A DNA stretch of 64,000 nucleotides from positions 52,830-116,829 of the forward strand of contig DUBZ01000037.1 in the NCBI GenBank assembly GCA_012960035.1, in the 5' to 3' direction. This DNA comes from Myxococcales bacterium (GTDB lineage: Bacteria > Myxococcota_A > UBA9160 > UBA4427). The translations under genes and the position numbers were made by a program. Position 1 is the stretch's first letter, and each line of letters opens with the position of its first letter. Below the pieces are notes generated by a model. That model did not search any database, had not been told where the DNA came from, and saw nothing but the letters and a program-made list of their open reading frames with translations. Positions 36,523-43,516 of this stretch are shown here, in pieces.

Positions 36523-37557
36523 ATGGAACTCGACATCATCGCTCATCCCTCAACCCTCGCTGGCTCCCAAGACCATGCTCGCCAAGTCGAAGCCGCGGGC
36601 TTCGGAGGCGTTTGGTGGACGGACAGCGGAAAGTCGGCCTATCTCGCATGTACCGCGAGCGCCCTCGCAACAGATCAGCTCCAGATCGGAACTGGAATCG
36701 CGGTCGCCTTTGGGCGCAGCCCAATGGTGACTGCCGGCATCGCGTGGGAACTTGCTGCGGCGACCGGCGGCCGCTTTGTCTTGGGGCTAGGCAGCCAGGT
36801 GAAAGGCCACATCGAGCGCCGTTACAGCGCCGAGTACACGCCTCCCGGTCCGCGCATGAAAGAGTACGTCGAAAGCGTGAAGGCGATCTTCCGGGCGTTT
36901 CGAGGCGAAGAGAAACTTCACTACGAAGGCAAGTACTACAACTTCTCACTGCTACCCGCGGCTTGGAGTCCGGGGCCGATCGATGTCGCAGATCCGCCGG
37001 TCTATATCTCCGCGGTGCTTCCCTATATGAGTCGGCTCGTAGGCGAGATCGCAGACGGAATTCACGTACACCCCTTCCACTCTGTGGAATTCGTGCGCGA
37101 TGTACAAAAAGTCTCCATCGAAGAAGGCCTTGTGCGTTCAGGCCGAACGCTCGATGACATCACGTTTTCGTGCCCGATCATGACAGCGGTAGGCGACACC
37201 GACCAAGAACTCGAAAAGACGCGCGAGCATTCGCGTATGATGATTGCGTTCTATGGGTCGACCCGGGCATACGCTCCGATGTTCGAGCACCACGGGTACA
37301 CAGGACTTTCGGACGAGATCTATGCGTGCCAAAAGAAGGGCGACATCAAGGGGATGACGTCGCTGGTCACGGACGAGATCCTTTCGCACTACACCGTTAC
37401 TTCCAACTGGAACGATCTCGGAACGACTCTTGTCGATCGCTACAAGGATTTGGCGCCGAACGTTCGCGTGACGTCCTACACCGCAGCGGACAATTGGAAG
37501 GACCCCGAAGCTCGTGAAAAGTGGGCGCATGTGACGAAGACCATGCGCGAGGCGTAG
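36523..37557 (+). CDS. LLM-class F420-dependent oxidoreductase (TIGR03617-like)
   Basis: A 344-residue luciferase-like protein. MELDIIAHPST start, GFGGVWWTDSGKSAYLAC near residue 30, WELAAATGGRFVLGLGSQVKGHIERRY near 75-100, PPVYISAVLPYMSRLVGEIADG near 165, and a long C-terminal insert are typical of the F420-dependent subfamily annotated TIGR03617 in mycobacteria. It likely uses F420 as hydride carrier; substrate unknown. The ATG gives the family's normal N terminus, without a clear binding site. The 179 bp before it hold nothing I can identify. Confidence 0.87.
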   Translation: MELDIIAHPSTLAGSQDHARQVEAAGFGGVWWTDSGKSAYLACTASALATDQLQIGTGIAVAFGRSPMVTAGIAWELAAATGGRFVLGLGSQVKGHIERRYSAEYTPPGPRMKEYVESVKAIFRAFRGEEKLHYEGKYYNFSLLPAAWSPGPIDVADPPVYISAVLPYMSRLVGEIADGIHVHPFHSVEFVRDVQKVSIEEGLVRSGRTLDDITFSCPIMTAVGDTDQELEKTREHSRMMIAFYGSTRAYAPMFEHHGYTGLSDEIYACQKKGDIKGMTSLVTDEILSHYTVTSNWNDLGTTLVDRYKDLAPNVRVTSYTAADNWKDPEAREKWAHVTKTMREA

Positions 37558-37682
37558 TTCGGACGCCAACGAACGACGCGCGCGAACCGAGCCTGCGACT
37601 TGGGTCGCGAAGTCCGGCACGCGCGCGTGAGGTTCACGATTCGGTTCAATTGCAAAACGAATCGCGCTCGATTTTGCGCTCG

Positions 37683-37825
37683 TTATAGGGCGGCGAGAAT
37701 CGCGTCGGCGCTGCTGACGTCGAACTTCATCGGCTCTTCGACGGCGAGCTTGGTCACGACGCCGTTTTCGGCGATCAATGCGAAGCGCTGACTGCGGGGA
37801 TTGTGTCGCCTTCTTGGATTGCCAT
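37683..37825 (-). pseudogene. peroxiredoxin (Prx5/AHP-type) with internal deletion
   Basis: The ATG at 37825 has an excellent AAGGAA site and starts a peroxiredoxin-like N terminus (MAIQEGDTIPAV), then stops after 16 codons. In another frame, from about 37795, the exact C-terminal end of a Prx5-type redoxin follows (RSQRFALIAENGVV, then KLAVEEPMKFDVSSADAILAAL, stop at 37683). About 110 residues, including the peroxidatic Cys region PGAFTPTC, are missing. The break has the same form as in the crotonase pseudogene 3.4 kb away. Confidence 0.78.
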
Positions 37826-37907
37826 GGTGAGAATTCCTTTTCTTGAATCGAGTGGGAAGGATGAGCTTGCACGTCGCGACAGGGTCTGACGTGCACGAGA
37901 CGAACAA

Positions 37908-37937
37908 CGCCGCGCCGAAGCTGAATTCGGCGCGGCG
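37908..37937 (-). terminator. GC-rich terminator hairpin
   Basis: A perfect 11-bp stem (37908-37918 with 37927-37937, 8-nt loop) lies 49 bp beyond the stop of the minus-strand gene at 37986-38540. On that strand TTGTTCGTCT follows, a weak T-rich tail. On the plus strand CTCTCGTTCTTT follows, so it could act both ways. Confidence 0.6.
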
Positions 37938-37985
37938 CTCTCGTTCTTTATTCGAATCGAGCCTGCTTCACGCAGAAGATACGAA

Positions 37986-38540
37986 CTACTTAACCCGTTG
38001 CAGGGTGTTCTTGTCCGTGTGGTGCAAGACGCCGCCAGTGGCGGTTATCGTCATCACCGTATCTTCTTCGTACGACCAGGTGTCTCCTTCGACCGTAGTC
38101 GAAAGCGTGTACTCGGTACACTGCGCGCGTTCGATGAGGTACGGGTTCGACAAGACGCCAAACGCGGGGTTGCCCTGCTGGGCGGTCATCTGAAAGCTCG
38201 TTGCGTCCGCGGTGCTGTTGCCACCGGCGAGGATCGTAGAACCACGGGGCACCATGAAGCATCGCATCACTTCTTGACGGTCTGCGTCCCAGAGCCAGTA
38301 ACCGAGTTCGGTATGAAAGATGTCGTCTTCACCGATCCGAATGGCGGCCGTGGTGTAGTCGATCACCCAAAGCGTCTGGTCGCCGTTCTGAACGTCGCCC
38401 ACGATGTTGAAGGTGGCCTTTTCGCGGTAAGGGGTTTCGATCACCTTGCCCGCTTTGTACGAAAACGAGACGTCGAGGCCCTGGTCTCCTTCCCACGTGC
38501 CGATCAAACCGGCGAGCGGTCCAAATTGTTCGTTTGCCAT
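37986..38540 (-). CDS. nitrobindin-like heme-binding beta-barrel protein
   Basis: A 184-residue beta-barrel protein. The start FGPLAGLIGTWEGDQGLDVSFSY, then REKATFNIVGDVQNGDQTLWVIDYTT and FHTELGYWLWDADRQEVMRCFMVPRG, follows the pattern of the FABP-like family DUF1794/THAP4 (nitrobindin), in which GxWxG opens the barrel. Nitrobindins bind ferric heme and nitric oxide through a C-terminal His; TGGVLHHTDKNTL near the end holds candidate histidines. A lipid-binding role is the alternative. It is followed by a terminator hairpin. Confidence 0.72.
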   Translation of the reverse strand: MANEQFGPLAGLIGTWEGDQGLDVSFSYKAGKVIETPYREKATFNIVGDVQNGDQTLWVIDYTTAAIRIGEDDIFHTELGYWLWDADRQEVMRCFMVPRGSTILAGGNSTADATSFQMTAQQGNPAFGVLSNPYLIERAQCTEYTLSTTVEGDTWSYEEDTVMTITATGGVLHHTDKNTLQRVK

Positions 38541-39112
38541 ATCTAGGTTCTCCGAAGTCCGCGATACGCCCGGCGGACGTATCAGTCAATCGATGGTTGT
38601 AGAACGAGAGCGTGTCTCCCGCGGAAGCTCACTCTACAGAACTCCGGCCCCGGGCGGCTAGAGAGTCGACCGAAAACCTCACGGGATGCCCGTGCAAAGC
38701 AAACATGTCGGGCATCGCGTGGTGTTCAGACGATGCTGTCGTAGTCCGAGCGGATTCGTTCAAGCACGCGATCGGAGCCCGATTCCGAGTCCTACCAATG
38801 ACTTGCGTCGTGGGCAGCGCCGCGGTGGAAGCGGATCTTGTGTTCCGCGGATGCGTGATGCACGGAGTCCGTGGAGCGGCGAGCGGTTCAGTCGCCCCCC
38901 CCCTGCGCCCGGACTCCACAGGGCCTGGTTAAGACGTCACATTCGGTCCGATTATTCGCAAAACGTTTTTTTTCAACAATCGCGTCTCACAATTGAATTG
39001 CGCGGCGAGGGCTCCGTCTATCGGGAATACGCAACCCGAACGTTGACCGTGACGCCCTCGTAAAAGTGAAGACATCAGTCTTCCAGGACGTCACAGGAAA
39101 GGAGCGAATCCA
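38541..39112. other. intergenic region, 572 bp, no supported gene
   Basis: Several overlapping frames exist on both strands but none shows family motifs, a binding site or plausible codon use. A short hairpin (GAAGAC-ATCA-GTCTTC, 39068-39083) lies 30 bp before the outer-membrane protein gene, and AAAGGAG just before its start. An RNA gene cannot be excluded. Confidence 0.4.
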
Positions 39113-39742
39113 ATGCGTTTGCAAAAACTTGCCATGTTCGTCGCTGCCATGATGTTGGTTACAAGTGTTGCTGAAGCGGATCATCGATCGAAGGAACAAC
39201 GCCCCGGGCACACGCGGCGCGAAAGCCGAACGGAACAACGAATCGAAAGACAGGCGGAGAAACCGAGCTATGGACCCTACGTCGGCGGATCCCTTGCGAT
39301 TGGCGTCGAGCAGTTCAATGACGTCGCTGCAGGAGACGACTACGACGAGGGGTTCGGGTTTGACATCTGGGTCGGCTCTCGCATTCACCGCCACGTTGGC
39401 GTCGAAGGACAGCTTTCCTACATCGAAGGCTTCGAGCTCGCCGGCACTGGCATTGACTTCAATCACTTGAACGGCACAGCGAACCTAAAGCTCTATCCCC
39501 TTGACGGAAAGATCCAGCCTTACTTTCTGGCTGGAGCGGGTATCGGGCGCTTTGAACTCGAAGAGCCCGACGGCTACACGCTTTCGGACACGGGGGGCGT
39601 GATGCGTGTAGGCGCCGGTGTCGATGTCTACCTGAACGACCGGATCGCCTTGGTTGGCGGTCTCGGCTACCTCTTTACCGCGGGCGACATCGTTGACAAC
39701 GACATCATGGAGGTGAAGTTCGGCGTTCAGTATCGGTTCTAG
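39113..39742 (+). CDS. outer-membrane beta-barrel protein
   Basis: A 209-residue OmpA/OmpW-like barrel. Residues 1-22 are a signal peptide ending in VTSVAEA, followed by a charged linker and then alternating strands (YGPYVGGSLAIGVEQF, FGFDIWVGSRIHRHVGVEGQLSYIEGF, IQPYFLAGAGIGRFEL, MRVGAGVDVYLNDRIALVGGLGYLF). The last residue is Phe (FGVQYRF), the usual signal for the Bam assembly machinery. Eight strands are likely. Function could be structural or a small pore. AAAGGAG precedes the ATG. Confidence 0.88.
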   Translation: MRLQKLAMFVAAMMLVTSVAEADHRSKEQRPGHTRRESRTEQRIERQAEKPSYGPYVGGSLAIGVEQFNDVAAGDDYDEGFGFDIWVGSRIHRHVGVEGQLSYIEGFELAGTGIDFNHLNGTANLKLYPLDGKIQPYFLAGAGIGRFELEEPDGYTLSDTGGVMRVGAGVDVYLNDRIALVGGLGYLFTAGDIVDNDIMEVKFGVQYRF

Positions 39743-39774
39743 ATCAGGCTGAGAAACAATCAAACGTGACCGAG

Positions 39775-39805
39775 CGCGTCGCAGGGAAGACTTCCTTGCG
39801 GCGCG
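39775..39805. terminator. hairpin between convergent genes
   Basis: A 14-bp stem with two G-T wobbles (39775-39788 with 39792-39805) and a 3-nt loop lies between the convergent outer-membrane protein and P450 genes. CAGTTGTTTC follows on the plus strand. It probably terminates the outer-membrane protein transcript and perhaps both. Confidence 0.6.
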
Positions 39806-39842
39806 CAGTTGTTTCGGACGCCGCTCTGGCGCCAGTCCAGAA

Positions 39843-41084
39843 CTAATCCAGCAGAACAGGCATGCTCACATGGCGATGCCAGCCCGGCATCGCCATGATT
39901 TTTAGTTCATCGGGTGGAACTGCGAGGCGAACGTTCGGGTAGCGATCGAACAAGTTCTTAAGCGCAACCTTCGTTTCCATCAGGGCAAGTTGCCTTCCTA
40001 GACAAAAGTGATTCCCGAAGCCAAAACCGAGATGATGGTTGGGCGTGCGCGAAATGTCGAACACTTCGGGCTTGTCGAACGCACGTGGATCGTGATTGGC
40101 AGCGCCGAGAATCGGCATCACGGGCGAGCCCTTTTTGATGATGACGCCGTGAATCTCCACGTCTTCCGTTGCGTACTGGAGCTTCGTCCCATGGACGGGC
40201 CCGCGAAATCGCACGAGTTCTTCGACGGCTGAGTCCCAAAGCTCCGGCTGGGCTCGCAGACGTTCGAGTTGCTCCGGATGTTCGAGCAAGGTGCGCACGC
40301 TATTCGAGACCAGATGCGTTGTCGTCTCGAAACCCGCGAGGATCAGCAAGAAGACCATGGCGAGCAGCTCTTGATCCTTCAGGCGATCACCATCCTCTTC
40401 AGCGTGAATCAAGGCGGAAAGAATGTCGTCGCCTGGGTTCTGGCGTTTTGCCTCGATCATCTTGCGCATAAATTTCGAAGCGATGCGAAGATCCCATACC
40501 AAGGTCTTCGCGATTGATAAGCCGGTCAGCCCCGTAGAAAGGATTCGGACACTGTTCTGGAATTCGTGCATTTCATCGTCCGAAACACCTACCATTTCTG
40601 CGATCACGCGCGACGGGATCGGCAACGCATACTCAGGCAGAAGATCGATCGCGCTTTTCTTGACGACGCCATCCAACAGGTCGCCCGATAGACTTTCGAT
40701 GCGATCGCTCAAACTAGCGATGGCACGCGGCGTGAATGCCTTATTCACGAGATTGCGCAGCCGACGATGCTCGGGGTCATCCTCGAGGATCATGCTGCGC
40801 GCGATGGCCGCGATGCCCTTGGGCACGAAAAACGGAAGCGGACTTGTGCCCTTCCCCGTGGCTTTCCCCCGGTTGCGAATGAAGCGGTCGTCGGTCAGCA
40901 CCATGCGACAATCGTCATAACGAGAGACGACACTCAACTTCATCACGCTGATCTTCGCAGGCATCACCGGCGCCTCTTCAAGCATCCAGCGGTACCAATC
41001 GTATTTGTGGGTACTGAAGTCGGCACTCGACATTTTAATCGGGCGTGTCGCGTCGAATTCGAGGGGTGCGGTGGTCGCAGCCAT
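39843..41084 (-). CDS. cytochrome P450 (no. 3)
   Basis: A 413-residue soluble P450. FGFGNHFCLG gives Cys361 as the heme ligand, LLILAGFETTTHLVSN is the I helix with the acid-alcohol-type ETT pair, and VEELVRFRGPVHG has the K-helix E-x-x-R. The DPEHRRLRNLVNKAFTPRAI segment is the conserved C helix. It needs a ferredoxin partner coded elsewhere. The LRAT-fold gene lies 50 bp upstream on the same strand, so the two may be co-transcribed. Confidence 0.93.
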   Translation of the reverse strand: MAATTAPLEFDATRPIKMSSADFSTHKYDWYRWMLEEAPVMPAKISVMKLSVVSRYDDCRMVLTDDRFIRNRGKATGKGTSPLPFFVPKGIAAIARSMILEDDPEHRRLRNLVNKAFTPRAIASLSDRIESLSGDLLDGVVKKSAIDLLPEYALPIPSRVIAEMVGVSDDEMHEFQNSVRILSTGLTGLSIAKTLVWDLRIASKFMRKMIEAKRQNPGDDILSALIHAEEDGDRLKDQELLAMVFLLILAGFETTTHLVSNSVRTLLEHPEQLERLRAQPELWDSAVEELVRFRGPVHGTKLQYATEDVEIHGVIIKKGSPVMPILGAANHDPRAFDKPEVFDISRTPNHHLGFGFGNHFCLGRQLALMETKVALKNLFDRYPNVRLAVPPDELKIMAMPGWHRHVSMPVLLD

Positions 41085-41134
41085 GAGGTCACTCCTGTCT
41101 CGATGGGGTGTGGGTCATTTTGCAGAAATGCGCG

Positions 41135-41656
41135 CTAGCGATTCCATCCAAGTGTCTGGAAAAACGAAACCATTCGCTTGGAAGTCGCGTAACGAAAGTA
41201 ATCAGGTGGGGTCAGTATGGTGCGCCACATCGACTCAATCTGTGCGCTTCCACTAAGACCCGTCTTGCACCACGTTGCAAAGTGCTCGCAGTTGTTCATC
41301 GCAAAATCGAAGGTGGCCTCGCCAAGCCGAGTTGACGCACGCTCAACCACCGCGTCGGCCGAGCGATCTCCATCGGCCTCTGGCAGGCCCTTCCATCGGT
41401 CGAGGTTCTTGTGAAACCGCGAACTCACACTAGACGTCAGGCCTTCTCTCGCAAGAAGTAGCTGCTCAAACTCTTGGTAGTCGCGAGTCTCAACTTCACC
41501 GCCGTTCATGAACTTCTCGATCGACGTCTCTCGCACCTCGGACTGCAGCGGGGTGTAGCCCGTGTAGTGGATAACCTTGCCCGCGCCGCAATCGATCCCG
41601 TGGTGCGAATAGACGCCGCCGAACCGGCGCACAAATATGTGGTCTCCGCGAGCCAT
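41135..41656 (-). CDS. LRAT-domain protein (lecithin:retinol acyltransferase fold)
   Basis: A 173-residue protein of the permuted NlpC/P60 superfamily. MARGDHIFVRRFGGVYSHHGI carries the catalytic His (SHHGI), GKVIHYTG the next strand, and FAMNNCEHFATWCKTG near residue 120 the nucleophilic Cys in the NCEHF motif. Eukaryotic members transfer acyl groups from phospholipids; bacterial roles are poorly known. The C-terminal end (DYFRYATSKRMVSFFQTLGW) may form an amphipathic helix. The ATG at 41656 matches family starts; an open frame to 41761 adds 35 residues without motifs. P450 no. 3 follows. Confidence 0.85.
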   Translation of the reverse strand: MARGDHIFVRRFGGVYSHHGIDCGAGKVIHYTGYTPLQSEVRETSIEKFMNGGEVETRDYQEFEQLLLAREGLTSSVSSRFHKNLDRWKGLPEADGDRSADAVVERASTRLGEATFDFAMNNCEHFATWCKTGLSGSAQIESMWRTILTPPDYFRYATSKRMVSFFQTLGWNR

Positions 41657-41773
41657 AAAACGTAGTCCTACAATGAACCGAACCGTGTCGCCCTGAATCA
41701 CATGATAGGTCAGCCAGCCTCTCACGCATCGGCCCCTGGGCAGCTCAACGTATAGAAGCAACCTCGGTTCAGC

Positions 41774-42175
41774 TCAGCCCCAGCCGCGGAACCAAGTCAC
41801 GATGCGAAGACGCACCTCGCACTCAGGTTCCGGTTTCCCGGTGAAGATCGGGTAGCCGGGCTTATCGAGCGCGAGCGCGTGTTGACTTTGCACAAGATTG
41901 TGAAGAGGCGCGTCTTTCTCGCGCAACTGGCAACGCCGGTTCATTCGAAGCACAACGTTGCTGGGATTGGCGTTGCGCACATAGCCTTCTGCGTAAGTCG
42001 ATCGAAACCCGGGCCAATCGAGAAGCCAAATCGAAGTGGTTGCCGGTCGCATCGCAGTCAACAAGTATCCGCCAGAAAATGCATCATCGATGAGCAGCTT
42101 CCCATCCGAGTTTTCGAAGCGCGCCAGATCGGCCTGCGCCTCATTGAGCATTCGCAGATGAGTTGGCGTGGTCAC
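41774..42175 (-). CDS. hypothetical protein
   Basis: A 133-residue frame I do not recognise. It has a short hydrophobic middle (GGYLLTAMRPATTSIWLLDWPGF), one Cys in NRRCQLRE and one in PECEV, and ends RIVTWFRGWG. The mix of a soluble start and IDDAFSGGYLL resembles the exposed C-terminal part of some membrane glycosyltransferases, so a fragment is possible. It lies between the DUF2855 gene and the LRAT gene on the same strand. No strong binding site is visible. Confidence 0.4.
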   Translation of the reverse strand: MTTPTHLRMLNEAQADLARFENSDGKLLIDDAFSGGYLLTAMRPATTSIWLLDWPGFRSTYAEGYVRNANPSNVVLRMNRRCQLREKDAPLHNLVQSQHALALDKPGYPIFTGKPEPECEVRLRIVTWFRGWG

Positions 42176-42223
42176 CCCAAAACATTAAAGGAGTACCTGC
42201 TTGGGTATGGCATCTCGCTGAGA

Positions 42224-43336
42224 CTATCCAGCAGCCTCTTCGGCGCTGTCCCAGAGCGAAATGATCTGGCCGTCTGCAGGCTGCGTCTTTGCGTCGAGGG
42301 TTTTCTGAAAAACGTCCTCAACCGCGTCACGGCCATACTCTCGATTCACCGAGAGCCATGTGTCCGTCGAATCCCGGAAAGAAACCCAAGCCGAGCCAAG
42401 CCGTTCTTGCAAACCTGCGGGCCCCCAGTCTTGCGAGCGTTTGGCGATCTGTCCCGGTGCAAAGAAGAACTCGGGCTTGGCCCCCGGCAATTCTTCCGCG
42501 CTTCCGGCTGACGCATCCCAATGCGTGGCGCCAACCGAGCAGCTGTACTTCATCTGATCGCCGAAGTGGTGATGCAAGGTGCTTTTCAGCTTCGCGTTGC
42601 CTGCCATGTCGACCATGACGATCGGCTCGCTCGCGGGGAGTGACTTCACTTCGTCGTAGGGAACCACGTGGTCGTAGCATCCCAGACTCTTCACGAACTC
42701 CAGGTTGCGGTCCGACGTCAAGCCGATCGCCTTCGCGTGTCCACCGCTTGTCACGGTGTGGCCAAGCGCAATGGACGTTTTACTCGAAGCGCTCGTAATG
42801 ATCACAGACTTCGCGCCATAGAGATCGTTGTCTCGCAGAAAGTCGTCGCAGAGAAACGAAGTCATAAAGAGCCCGCGAAGCAGCATGGTCTGGTCTTCAT
42901 GATCCGCCGAGTACATCGCGTCGTTCTGAACGGGAGAATACTGGTTGTAGACCGCGGCGATATCTGCCCGGTGCGCGACACCATCGGTGATGTTCGCGGC
43001 ATTTACTTTGCCGGGTTCGATCACGAGATAACGCGACATGGGATAAAAGCCGAAACAGCGCGTGCCCACTTCGACTTCGGGATGGGTAGATGCGACAACG
43101 TCGGCAAAGCCCATGACGGGAATCCTCCCCCAACCTTCTTCCGTAGGGAAGAAGCGCCAATAGCCAATCATGTCGCCCGAAAGCGCGTACGAAATATTGT
43201 TCGCGGTGAATGCGAAGCGGTCGATTCGAAACAACACCTGCCCGGGTGCAAGCTCGGCGGGCTCGACTCCTTCAACAAATTTGGTGGTATGCCAGTCGTC
43301 TCGGTTCACGAGAAAGTCGAGGTGATTTGCGGCCAT
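42224..43336 (-). CDS. DUF2855 family protein
   Basis: A 370-residue protein. FLVNRDDWHTTKF start, VLFRIDRFAFTANNISYALSGDMIGYWRFFP, then RIPVMGFADVVAST, and GLFMTSFLCDDFL with SVIITSASSKTSIALGHTV in the middle fit DUF2855, a family with the two-domain layout of the zinc-independent medium-chain dehydrogenases (GroES-like plus Rossmann). The cofactor loop G-x-x-G-x-x-G is replaced by SASSKTS. It is thought to act as an NADPH-dependent reductase but the substrate is not known. The ATG at 43336 starts the normal N terminus. Confidence 0.82.
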   Translation of the reverse strand: MAANHLDFLVNRDDWHTTKFVEGVEPAELAPGQVLFRIDRFAFTANNISYALSGDMIGYWRFFPTEEGWGRIPVMGFADVVASTHPEVEVGTRCFGFYPMSRYLVIEPGKVNAANITDGVAHRADIAAVYNQYSPVQNDAMYSADHEDQTMLLRGLFMTSFLCDDFLRDNDLYGAKSVIITSASSKTSIALGHTVTSGGHAKAIGLTSDRNLEFVKSLGCYDHVVPYDEVKSLPASEPIVMVDMAGNAKLKSTLHHHFGDQMKYSCSVGATHWDASAGSAEELPGAKPEFFFAPGQIAKRSQDWGPAGLQERLGSAWVSFRDSTDTWLSVNREYGRDAVEDVFQKTLDAKTQPADGQIISLWDSAEEAAG

Positions 43337-43516
43337 CGTTGTTCCTTTTGCGAAGGGGCGGGGTCGATAGTTCTGACACAGAGAATGTCAATTCTTACGA
43401 ATCTGCCATCAACAAACAACCAACACGGTCGTTCTCTGGGTCACCACGACAATTCGGGCAACGCGCTGTTCGCAAACCCCGGCGAGTTCCAATCCGCAAA
43501 TGACAGCGAACTGTGC

